Of a stretch of 22,915 nucleotides of DNA, positions 1 through 6,169 are shown one piece after another. The position numbers and the translations under genes are program-made. Source of the stretch: a virus. The notes under the pieces were generated by a model. That model saw nothing but the letters and a program-made list of their open reading frames with translations. It made no database searches and was not told the origin of the DNA. Each line of letters opens with the position of its first letter. The stretch's first letter is position 1. Location: IMG/VR virus record IMGVR_UViG_3300046780_000129, positions 1 to 22,915 of that record, one strand, 5' to 3'.

Positions 1-1
1 G

Positions 2-1879
2 ACGTTCACGTTCCAGACGGACCGCAACGGCAACACGCTCTCCGCCGTCCAGCAGCAATACGCCCAACGCCTCCAAGTCCCGATAGACAAGTTCATCCAC
101 GCTGTCTATCAGCCGGAGTTTGATGCGCAATATGGCCGGAGCTTGCTGATCCCGGTGTTCGACCATTGGTGGGAGAAGAAGAACACGCGCAAGTTTTGGG
201 ACATTTGGATTGAGCGGGCGGCGGCGGGATTCGTCACGGGTGAGATGCCCAGCGGCACCACGGCGGCGGATCGGGCTACGATGCTAGCTGGGCTGGACAA
301 CCTGCAAGCGGCTAGCGCGTTCATCATGCCCACGGGCGGCAAGGTGGAATATCACTCGGTCCAGCACACCACCGCGTTTGAGATGAAGCTGGAACACCAC
401 AACCAGTCCATCGCCCGTGCCTTGCTATTGCCGTCGCATATCGGCCTCAGTGAGCAGGGTAGTACAGGCAGCAAGGCCCAAGGCGCTACGCAGATCGAAG
501 TGTTCCAAAACGTAGTCGATTCCGAAAGCGCATGGCTTGAGGACCTAATCAATGAGCAATTGATTGTCCCGCTTTGCGCCTGGAACTTTGGCGACAAGGT
601 CCCGGCTCCGTTGTTCAAGTTTGAACGCCTGACGGCCAGCCGCAAGGAAACGATGGCGAAGGCCATGACGGATGCTCTTTCTACCGGCAGCGTCCAGCGC
701 ACAGACGAGGATGAAACACGCATCCGGGACTTGCTCGGGATGCCCGCCCGCGATTACGACGAGACGCCGGAAGTCATGCCGATGCCTGGGGAATCCCCGG
801 ATGATGCACAAGCCAGGGGCAAGGCTCAAGCGGACGCCACCATGCGCTCACATCAGGAGCCGGACGATGATGAAGGCGGCGGTGGGGGAGGCGGAGATAA
901 GCCGCAAGCTGAATCGGTCCCGGTGGAAGGCTCGGGCAGCGAAGGGGACCCGAACGATCCCGTCCCGACTGGTGGATCATCCAAGAACTCGCTTTCCGTG
1001 CGCACGGAAAAACTCTCTATCCGCACCGTGTGGGAGCGCCTGGACGTAGACGGCTCCAAGACGCTGCTGTCCCGGCAGGACGATACGCTCAAAGGCGTGT
1101 TGCAGCGTGTTTCACGTGAAACATTCAATGCGATGGCCGGGCAGATCGTCAAGACAAAAGACGCCACCCAAACCCAAACCCTTGAGGTCCCGAAGGCAGT
1201 CAAAGCCAAGGCCCGCAAGGAGATGGTTTCAGCCCTGCAAGGCACGTATGACGGCGCTGCTAGCCATGCAGAGCTAGACGTGCGGCGCTCGGGGTATCAA
1301 GGGCCTAAGCCGGGAGCCTCCAAAGGCGCTCCGGGGGCCAGGGGCAAGCACAACCTGTCCCTTGACGAGACGACTGCCGCCGCATGGCTAGAAGCTCACG
1401 CCGATGAACTCTTGACCAAACTGACCGAAGATCAGCGGAAGGCGTTTGTCCAGGCGTGGCTACAGGGCATTGAGAACGATTGGTCCGAGGGTGAGATCAT
1501 CGGGCAGGTCGAAAAGGTATTGGGCGGTGCGGTCAATGACACCTGGGTAGAGACGGCGGTCAGGACGATAGACGCCTCCGCCTTCAATGCCGCCCGCCGC
1601 TCCGTGTTTGAGGACCCGGACTTGGAAGGCTGGGTCACGGGCTATGAGTACACGGCCATCCTGGACGAACATACCACTGAACTGTGCGAGACATTGGGCA
1701 CGATTGAGGCTGGGTCCGGCGTCAGGTTTCCGGTGGACAGCACGGTATGGGACAACCTACTGCCCCCGAACCATTTTAATTGCCGCTCTACGGTTATCCC
1801 AATCACTAAAGACGATGGTCCCGTGGAATGGACGGACGAGACGGCGGTAGCGGGGCTTGAAGCGCAAAAGGGATTCTAG
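2..1879 (+). CDS. Portal protein fused to MuF-type head morphogenesis domain (5' partial)
   Basis: The frame is open from base 2, so the true start lies left of the window; 625 residues are visible. The first ~260 residues look like a Mu gp29/DUF935-type portal, the dodecameric ring through which DNA enters and leaves the capsid; the stretch around LPSHIGLS (residues 143-150) and the following helix-rich part are typical. An acidic, seven-glycine linker (292-298) follows. The C-terminal part is a Phage Mu F-like domain: D555 and H557 in DEHTTELC, then PPNHFNCRS at 588-596, the classic MuF signature. In Mu, portal and F are separate genes; here they are one protein, so each portal subunit would carry a MuF domain. 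The stop is one base before the next start, so translation is probably coupled. The family call is firm; the exact portal family is less so. Confidence 0.88.
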   Translation, partial: TFTFQTDRNGNTLSAVQQQYAQRLQVPIDKFIHAVYQPEFDAQYGRSLLIPVFDHWWEKKNTRKFWDIWIERAAAGFVTGEMPSGTTAADRATMLAGLDNLQAASAFIMPTGGKVEYHSVQHTTAFEMKLEHHNQSIARALLLPSHIGLSEQGSTGSKAQGATQIEVFQNVVDSESAWLEDLINEQLIVPLCAWNFGDKVPAPLFKFERLTASRKETMAKAMTDALSTGSVQRTDEDETRIRDLLGMPARDYDETPEVMPMPGESPDDAQARGKAQADATMRSHQEPDDDEGGGGGGGDKPQAESVPVEGSGSEGDPNDPVPTGGSSKNSLSVRTEKLSIRTVWERLDVDGSKTLLSRQDDTLKGVLQRVSRETFNAMAGQIVKTKDATQTQTLEVPKAVKAKARKEMVSALQGTYDGAASHAELDVRRSGYQGPKPGASKGAPGARGKHNLSLDETTAAAWLEAHADELLTKLTEDQRKAFVQAWLQGIENDWSEGEIIGQVEKVLGGAVNDTWVETAVRTIDASAFNAARRSVFEDPDLEGWVTGYEYTAILDEHTTELCETLGTIEAGSGVRFPVDSTVWDNLLPPNHFNCRSTVIPITKDDGPVEWTDETAVAGLEAQKGF

Positions 1880-1880
1880 C

Positions 1881-2858
1881 ATGAGCCGCGTTCTCATTAT
1901 CAAGACGGGTGCCGCCGGTGACGTACTCCGCACCACGCCGCTCTTGCGGGCGCTCAAGGGTGAGTGGGTTACATGGCTAGTGTCCGAAGCCAATCTGGAA
2001 CTCTTGCCGTACCACGGAATTTCCTTGCGGCTCACGGACCCGAATGACCTAAAGGGACGGGAATTCGATTACGTCTTTAGCCTTGAGGACGATTACGACC
2101 TGCTGGAACCACTAGGCCATCCCGCAAAATCGGCAATCAAATGGACTAAAGGATGGTTTGGCTACTATGTCGGGCGGGACCGGCATTTACATAGTCAGGG
2201 CTTGCGCGACTGGTACGAGATGGGCTTGTCCTCTCCGCTGGGATTAAAGGAGGCCAATCGCCTCAAGATCGCCAGCCGTAAGTCCTATCAGCAGCATATT
2301 TTTGAGGGCCTGAATATCCCGTGGAACGGGGAAGAATACGTCATGCCGACGCACCGCATGATCTCCAATCCACCGATCAGCGGGGATATTGCCTTTGCTG
2401 TAGATTGCGGCCCCCGCTGGCCTTCAAGGCGCTGGGCCTTCTACGATCAGGCCATAGAGCATTTCCGCCAGCGCGGATATACCTGCAACGTCCTGCCCCG
2501 CCGTCAGCACATCTTACAGCACATCGCTGACATTAAGGCGCATCGGGTCCTCGTCTCCGGCGTCAGCCTGCCGATGCACATTGGAATCGGCCTGGGGATG
2601 CAGACCGTAGCGTTCTTTACCTGTATCAACCCGGATGAAATCGAGGGATACGGACGGCTGCACAAGGTAATCTCGCCTAAGTGGCGGGATTACTTTATGA
2701 CAAGGGATGTGGTGCCGGAGTGCATGAGTGCCATCCCATTGGACGAAGGAATAGCGGCGATTGATAGGGCGATAAAGACGGCGGACGCGGCGCTCGTAGA
2801 TAGCTGGTTTGAACCTAAAGCGCCGCCCAGGAACAGGGGACTTGACAATCCCATTTGA
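1881..2858 (+). CDS. Glycosyltransferase, family 9 (heptosyltransferase-like)
   Basis: A 325-residue GT-B fold protein. The N-terminus (VLIIKTGAAGDVLRTTPLL) is the nucleotide-sugar transferase signature of ADP-heptose:LPS heptosyltransferases. The C-terminal half has a second Rossmann-like start (AFAVDCGPRWPSRRW) and the sugar-nucleotide segment VSLPMHIGIGLGMQTVAFF, which matches the GT9 pattern of a small loop, then MHIA, then a hydrophobic strand. I chose the ATG at 1881 because it follows an AGGGA ribosome site and directly abuts the portal stop; an upstream in-frame start at 1857 would lie inside the portal gene. It sits between portal and protease, where phages normally have no enzyme of this kind. 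Donor and acceptor cannot be told from the sequence. It could modify a virion protein or host surface glycan. Confidence 0.85.
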   Translation: MSRVLIIKTGAAGDVLRTTPLLRALKGEWVTWLVSEANLELLPYHGISLRLTDPNDLKGREFDYVFSLEDDYDLLEPLGHPAKSAIKWTKGWFGYYVGRDRHLHSQGLRDWYEMGLSSPLGLKEANRLKIASRKSYQQHIFEGLNIPWNGEEYVMPTHRMISNPPISGDIAFAVDCGPRWPSRRWAFYDQAIEHFRQRGYTCNVLPRRQHILQHIADIKAHRVLVSGVSLPMHIGIGLGMQTVAFFTCINPDEIEGYGRLHKVISPKWRDYFMTRDVVPECMSAIPLDEGIAAIDRAIKTADAALVDSWFEPKAPPRNRGLDNPI

Positions 2859-2871
2859 AAAGTCTTATGGT
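2842..2871 (+). promoter_or_regulatory. Sigma70-type promoter for the capsid genes
   Basis: A perfect -35 TTGACA (2842-2847) is followed after 18 bases by TATGGT (2866-2871), which matches four of six bases of the -10 consensus. It lies across the end of the GT9 gene and would start RNA about 15 bases before the protease/scaffold start. The only other strong promoter found in the window, on the minus strand near 18180-18205, shares TTGACAAT and TATGGTG. Confidence 0.65.
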
Positions 2872-2872
2872 G

Positions 2873-2886
2873 CCTTTTGATTGAGG
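2873..2886 (+). promoter_or_regulatory. Ribosome-site hairpin before protease/scaffold gene
   Basis: CCTT (2873-2876) can pair with GAGG (2883-2886) around the hexaloop TTGATT. The 3' arm is the Shine-Dalgarno sequence, six bases before the ATG at 2893. It is a weak stem (one G-U pair), but it has the same placement as the UCGCUG-loop hairpins elsewhere in the window. Confidence 0.4.
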
Positions 2887-2892
2887 ACTTTT

Positions 2893-4020
2893 ATGCCACT
2901 AGAGCGTTTGCCCGTCGAAATCCTGTCCGTCGGCAAGTGGAAGGGCCGGGAGTATGCCCTGGCCGACTTGCAAGCGATGGAGAAGAACTTTTACCGTCTC
3001 CACGGCCAGCTTAAGCCGCCTTTGAAGTTCGGGCACTCAGACGATCAGAAACTTACCGGGCAGAAAGACGGGGACCCGGCGCTGGGACAGGTGGCCGAGT
3101 TGCGAGTAGTGGGAGACAAGCTGATCGCCACGCTTAGCAACATGCCGGAGATCGTGCAGGACGCCATCAGCAAGGGCCTCTATACCAATGTCTCAAGCGA
3201 AGTGTCGTTTGGCGCAACGCTGGACGGAGAGGACCTTGGGCCGGTGCTGACGGCCCTGTCGCTGCTAGGAGCGGACCTGCCCGCCGTCAGCAATCTATCC
3301 GGCCTCAAAGCCTACCTGTCCGCAGAAGCGGAAAAGGTCTTGACCGCCCTCAAGGGCGCACAGTTGGAAACCCTCAGCTATCCCGCGCCTAAGCGGGTGG
3401 AGAATACAATGCCCGATAAAACCCCGCTGGAACTGGCGCAAGAGCAAATCGCCAAGCTGTCCCTTGAACTGCAAACAAAAGGACAGTTGGAAAAGGACAA
3501 GGACGCCGAGCTTGACAAGCTCCGCAAGGGCCAGCGCGAAGCCGCCTTCAATATCCAAAAGACGGAACTCCTGTCTTGGGCGGAAGGCGAAGTCAAAGCC
3601 AAACGGATGCTGCCCGCGCACCGCGAGAAGATCGACAGCCTCCTGTCCGTGCAGAAAGAGGACTTCATGGCGGGCAAGATCGAAAAGCTGTCCCTGTCGG
3701 CCACGGATATGCTCTCACTCTTGAAGGACCTGTCCACCGCCAAGCTGCCCAAGACGGGCGAGTTGGCGCTGCCCGGCTCCACGTCGGAACTCTCGGCTGA
3801 CGCTGACACCACGGACCCGGCTGATGAACTCGCCAAGAAGGTTGACGAGATTTTCAAGGCTGGCAACGGGAAGGTGGACTATCAGACGGCGACGAAAGAA
3901 GCCTATTCCCAAAATCCCGCGCTGTTCTCCCGTTACCATGATTCACGGGACCATTTCGCGGACCTGGGCGAACGGGAATTGCGCCGGAGCGGGAACGCAA
4001 AGGCCGCAGTAGTGAACTAA
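2893..4020 (+). CDS. Head maturation protease with C-terminal scaffold (Mu I-like)
   Basis: A 375-residue protein at the usual place before decoration and major capsid genes. Residues 1-170 resemble the Mu gpI type capsid assembly protease: LKFGHSDDQ with His48, and YTNVSSEVSF at about 97-106, where I infer Ser101 or Ser102 as the likely nucleophile. From about residue 173 the protein becomes charged and coiled-coil (LELAQEQIAKLSLELQTK onward), as expected of a scaffold that shapes the procapsid and is then cleaved. The ATG at 2893 is preferred over an upstream TTG at 2881 because TGAGGA lies six bases before it. An internal start at 3409 probably yields free scaffold. It has its own promoter just upstream. 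Confidence 0.85.
   Translation: MPLERLPVEILSVGKWKGREYALADLQAMEKNFYRLHGQLKPPLKFGHSDDQKLTGQKDGDPALGQVAELRVVGDKLIATLSNMPEIVQDAISKGLYTNVSSEVSFGATLDGEDLGPVLTALSLLGADLPAVSNLSGLKAYLSAEAEKVLTALKGAQLETLSYPAPKRVENTMPDKTPLELAQEQIAKLSLELQTKGQLEKDKDAELDKLRKGQREAAFNIQKTELLSWAEGEVKAKRMLPAHREKIDSLLSVQKEDFMAGKIEKLSLSATDMLSLLKDLSTAKLPKTGELALPGSTSELSADADTTDPADELAKKVDEIFKAGNGKVDYQTATKEAYSQNPALFSRYHDSRDHFADLGERELRRSGNAKAAVVN
3409..4020 (+). CDS. Nested scaffold protein, internal in-frame start
   Basis: An ATG at 3409, in frame with the protease/scaffold gene (its codon 173), is preceded by GGAGA (3399-3403) with five bases of spacing, a better ribosome site than chance would usually give. The resulting 203-residue product starts MPDKTPLELAQEQIAK and contains only the charged, heptad-like half. 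Mu (I/Z) and lambda (C/Nu3) make free scaffold in the same way from the end of the protease gene. The product is inferred; the site and phase are seen. Confidence 0.6.
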   Translation: MPDKTPLELAQEQIAKLSLELQTKGQLEKDKDAELDKLRKGQREAAFNIQKTELLSWAEGEVKAKRMLPAHREKIDSLLSVQKEDFMAGKIEKLSLSATDMLSLLKDLSTAKLPKTGELALPGSTSELSADADTTDPADELAKKVDEIFKAGNGKVDYQTATKEAYSQNPALFSRYHDSRDHFADLGERELRRSGNAKAAVVN

Positions 4021-4104
4021 GCCGGATGGGTGGACCCGTGTCTGGCGTGCTGGCTAGGCTCCACGGATATTCCCCGGCAAGGGCTACAAGGGTAGGAGAA
4101 TCAA

Positions 4105-4527
4105 ATGCTCGGCTCGGGCCAAGTCACTATCACGATCAAGGCCATCAACGATCTGTCCAACCCGTCGGATCAGTTCAAGGCAATCGCTTGGACCGGCGAC
4201 TTTGCGGCCAATGGTCGCACCACCGCCGGAGTGCTGATTGCGGGCGCCACGTCAGGGAACTACGTTACGATCCTGACCAACGGACGCTCCAAGTATTACA
4301 TGGGCGTTGCCGCGTGCAGCTTCGGCACGGCGCTGACTGTCACGGCCTCGGGGTACTTCGCGGCCATGTCGGCGGGTGCCCATGAGGTCGGCGTCTGCAT
4401 GGGGCAGGATGGGGCGGACAACAAGACGCCCGTTAACTGTTCCTGGGCTGCTGGTCTGTTCAACTTCCACAACAAGCCGTTTGCAAACAACCTCGCCTCT
4501 TCGGCGGGACAAGGCGCGTTCATTTAG
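4105..4527 (+). CDS. Probable capsid decoration/stabilisation protein
   Basis: A 140-residue protein between scaffold and major capsid genes, the usual place for a head decoration protein. It is small, beta-rich and Gly/Ala/Thr-rich, with AGVLIAGATSGNYVTILTNG followed by LTVTASGYF, a pattern like the DUF2190-type capsid cement family. Three cysteines are spread through the C-terminal half. The ATG has a strong site (GGTAGGAG, six bases before it). The 84-base gap upstream holds a short CCGTG/CACGG inverted repeat (4036-4040 with 4062-4066), and it is the one long plus-strand gap where I do not find the recurring UCGCUG-type hairpin. The role comes mostly from position. Confidence 0.6.
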   Translation: MLGSGQVTITIKAINDLSNPSDQFKAIAWTGDFAANGRTTAGVLIAGATSGNYVTILTNGRSKYYMGVAACSFGTALTVTASGYFAAMSAGAHEVGVCMGQDGADNKTPVNCSWAAGLFNFHNKPFANNLASSAGQGAFI

Positions 4528-4541
4528 TCGGCCATTCGCCG

Positions 4542-4561
4542 GGCGTGGTCGCTGCCACGTC
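4542..4561 (+). promoter_or_regulatory. UCGCUG-loop hairpin upstream of major capsid gene
   Basis: A seven-pair stem (4542-4548 with 4555-4561, one G-U) closes the hexaloop TCGCTG (4549-4554). It lies 33 bases before the capsid ATG and does not cover the ribosome site. Its stem sequence is unrelated to those of the other hairpins; only the loop is shared. Confidence 0.6.
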
Positions 4562-4594
4562 AACCACTCAAAAGGCTAATGAAGGGAGAAGGCC

Positions 4595-5581
4595 ATGCCC
4601 GGCGGCTCTGCAATCGGTAAGCTGTACATCGACCCGCTGCTGTCGAATTTCGCCGTCACGTACCGTCCCCAAGGATTCATTTCCCAGGACGTATTGCCCA
4701 TCATCCAAGTCGCCAAGCAGTCAGGCATCTACGCTCGGCTGGAACAGGCTGACCAATTCCGTATCCCGGACACGACCCGCGCCCCTGGCGATGAAGCCAA
4801 GATCACTCGGTTCCGTGTTGGGTCGGATAACTACTTCTGCGTCAACCGCGCCTTGAAAACGCGGGTGCCGGTGGAAGACTTGGCGAACGCCCAGCCGCCT
4901 TTCCTGCAATACCTGGAACAGGCGCGGACGGGTACGACCATGAATCAATTGCTCCTGGACCTGGAAAAGAAAACGGCGGACATTTTCGCCACGGGTGCGG
5001 GGTCCTCGGCTGCTGTCGCTTCGGCATGGTCTGTCCTTGCCGGGGCCGGATCGCCATTCAACGATATCAACGTGGCGAAGGACAACGTGCGGAACTCCAC
5101 AGGCTACCATCCGAACACCATCATCTTCGGGTACAACGCCTGGGAAGATTATCGTCGGCACAATGAGACGATCAACAAAGTGTTCCGCACCGCGCAACCC
5201 GGCGCTGCGCCGACTCCTGGCGACGCTGAGCTTGCCACCGTGGCGCGTATCTTCGATGTGCAGCGGGTATTCGTGGGCCGGGCCTACAAGCAGACGGGCG
5301 CGGAAAATATCACCGCGGGCGCAGGCTATCCGCTGGCGGCGAACATCGCTCCGGTCTGGTCCAACTTCGTGTGGGTCGGCTATCAGAAGATGGATGCCAT
5401 GACGGTAGAGGACCCGACGTTTGCAGCGGCGTTCCGGTGGACAGTGCCGGGGATTCCTTCGCTGCAAGTGGAGCGGTTGCCGTACAACGCCTATACCAAG
5501 TCGGAGGACTTGGAAGTCGGGTACTACCAGATTGAGAAATTGGTAGATTCTCGTCTGGGCTTCCTCATTACCGGGGCCTAA
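4595..5581 (+). CDS. Major capsid protein
   Basis: A 328-residue protein of the expected length for an HK97-fold shell subunit. The N-terminus reads IDPLLSNFAVTYRPQGFISQ, then VLPIIQVAKQSGIYARLE and DTTRAPGDEAKITRFRV. This is the recognisable start of a large phage capsid family in which a conserved arm (IDPxLTNxAxxYR, KQSGxY, RAPGxEA) precedes the HK97 core. NTIIFGYNAWEDYRRH and DVQRVFVGRAYKQTGA in the middle also fit. Ribosome site AGGGAGAAGG lies just before the ATG. A UCGCUG hairpin lies upstream and a long GC-rich hairpin follows the stop, so this message is bounded by structure on both sides. If virion glycans exist, this abundant protein is one candidate acceptor. Confidence 0.9.
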   Translation: MPGGSAIGKLYIDPLLSNFAVTYRPQGFISQDVLPIIQVAKQSGIYARLEQADQFRIPDTTRAPGDEAKITRFRVGSDNYFCVNRALKTRVPVEDLANAQPPFLQYLEQARTGTTMNQLLLDLEKKTADIFATGAGSSAAVASAWSVLAGAGSPFNDINVAKDNVRNSTGYHPNTIIFGYNAWEDYRRHNETINKVFRTAQPGAAPTPGDAELATVARIFDVQRVFVGRAYKQTGAENITAGAGYPLAANIAPVWSNFVWVGYQKMDAMTVEDPTFAAAFRWTVPGIPSLQVERLPYNAYTKSEDLEVGYYQIEKLVDSRLGFLITGA

Positions 5582-5592
5582 TCCGCCCCATT

Positions 5593-5633
5593 GGCGCGGG
5601 TGGGGGGTTTCCTCCTTTCCTCCCGCCCGCGTC
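5593..5633 (+). terminator. GC-rich hairpin after major capsid gene
   Basis: A 15-pair stem (5593-5607 with 5619-5633, three G-U pairs) with an 11-base pyrimidine loop starts 12 bases after the capsid stop. It is followed by ACCCCTTTT, only a short T run, so it may be a partial terminator, an attenuator, or a 3' stabiliser that keeps capsid message abundant relative to downstream genes. Confidence 0.5.
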
Positions 5634-5636
5634 ACC

Positions 5637-5651
5637 CCTTTTGCTGAGAGG
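5637..5651 (+). promoter_or_regulatory. Ribosome-site hairpin before proline-rich gene
   Basis: CCTTT (5637-5641) pairs with AGAGG (5647-5651), one G-U, around TGCTG. The 3' arm is the Shine-Dalgarno sequence, six bases before the ATG at 5658. The loop matches the UUGCUG/UCGCUG set. Confidence 0.5.
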
Positions 5652-5657
5652 ATCACT

Positions 5658-6011
5658 ATGGCTTTGACAGCAATCCCCCCGCGTGACGATTCACGCCGGG
5701 AAGAAGCGCGGTATGCGGCGGACTTGCAAGATGCCAAGGACCGCCCCTATGCCTGGGGCGCTGGCGCTAATCAGGTGCCCGAGAACATCATCCATGAAAC
5801 AGTGACGTATCGCACTGTGGAGCGTCCCGCTCCGGTTCCCGAGCCTACGCCGATAGTGGCGCAAGTTCAGACCCCCGCACCCGTGCCGCCTATTCCGCCG
5901 GTTGCTCCGAATCCGCAACCCGCTCCTGAGCCCGCGCCCGTACAGGGCCGTCCGCTGTCTGCAAAGCCGGGCGTGTTCATCGGCCCCGATGGCCGCGCAG
6001 AATATGTGTAG
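5658..6011 (+). CDS. Proline-rich hypothetical protein
   Basis: A 117-residue protein not recognised as a known family. The first ~50 residues are polar and charged (DDSRREEARYAADLQDAKD). Residues ~55-100 are a Pro/Ala/Val/Glu low-complexity run (PAPVPEPTPIV and PAPVPPIPPVAPNP), and the end is LSAKPGVFIGPDGRAEYV. The central part would be extended and unfolded. Some phages have similar small proteins between capsid and connector genes, but no function is assigned. An extended Pro-rich segment rich in small residues is also a plausible glycan acceptor or linker; that is only a suggestion. The start is set by the GAGAGG site within the hairpin above. Confidence 0.7.
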   Translation: MALTAIPPRDDSRREEARYAADLQDAKDRPYAWGAGANQVPENIIHETVTYRTVERPAPVPEPTPIVAQVQTPAPVPPIPPVAPNPQPAPEPAPVQGRPLSAKPGVFIGPDGRAEYV

Positions 6012-6019
6012 TCCTTTTC

Positions 6020-6037
6020 AACCTCTCGCTGGGGGTT
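6020..6037 (+). promoter_or_regulatory. UCGCUG-loop hairpin over the miniprotein ribosome site
   Basis: AACCTC (6020-6025) pairs with GGGGTT (6032-6037), one U-G pair, closing the loop TCGCTG (6026-6031). The G run in the 3' arm is the only Shine-Dalgarno sequence for the ATG at 6041. Confidence 0.6.
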
Positions 6038-6040
6038 TCA

Positions 6041-6169
6041 ATGTGCGTTTGCACACTTTCAACGGAAATCTGCCACGCCATTGGCTACACATTAATGGTG
6101 TTGGGCGGATTCGGGATGCTTTTAAGCATTAGCATCTTCTTTCAGGCTTGTCTTGAAAGGAGGGGCTAA
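6041..6169 (+). CDS. 42-residue membrane miniprotein
   Basis: A short frame runs from ATG 6041 to TAA 6167-6169. The product begins MCVCTLSTEICHAIG and has one hydrophobic segment at about residues 13-36 (IGYTLMVLGGFGMLLSISIF), ending in a basic tail ERRG: a single-pass membrane protein, probably with its C-terminus inside. Four cysteines (residues 2, 4, 11 and 37) are many for its length. Support for a real gene: it fills an otherwise empty gap, has a G-rich ribosome site in a recurring hairpin, and its TAA overlaps the ATG of the next gene by one base, so it is translationally coupled to a glycosyltransferase. It might anchor that enzyme or a lipid-linked sugar step; this is speculation. 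No family is recognised. Confidence 0.6.
   Translation: MCVCTLSTEICHAIGYTLMVLGGFGMLLSISIFFQACLERRG

Noticed and set aside
872-898. G-rich run as a possible G-quadruplex
   Set aside because: It encodes a seven-glycine linker in the portal-MuF protein, which explains the base run; no separate signal is needed.
3511-3518. TTGACA within the scaffold gene as a promoter
   Set aside because: No acceptable -10 box lies 16-18 bases downstream and no gene start follows.
4026-4385. Alternative plus-strand frame overlapping the decoration gene
   Set aside because: The frame at 4105 has a much better ribosome site and a plausible capsid-protein composition; the other frame reads as Arg/Gly-rich shadow.
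5664-5669. TTGACA at the start of the proline-rich gene as a promoter
   Set aside because: It lies inside the first codons, and the sequence 17 bases downstream is GC-rich with no -10 match.
4721-5737. Long minus-strand frame (338 codons) opposite the major capsid gene
   Set aside because: It is Arg/Pro-rich with no recognisable domain or ribosome site, and mirrors a well-supported capsid gene; long antisense frames are common in GC-rich DNA.
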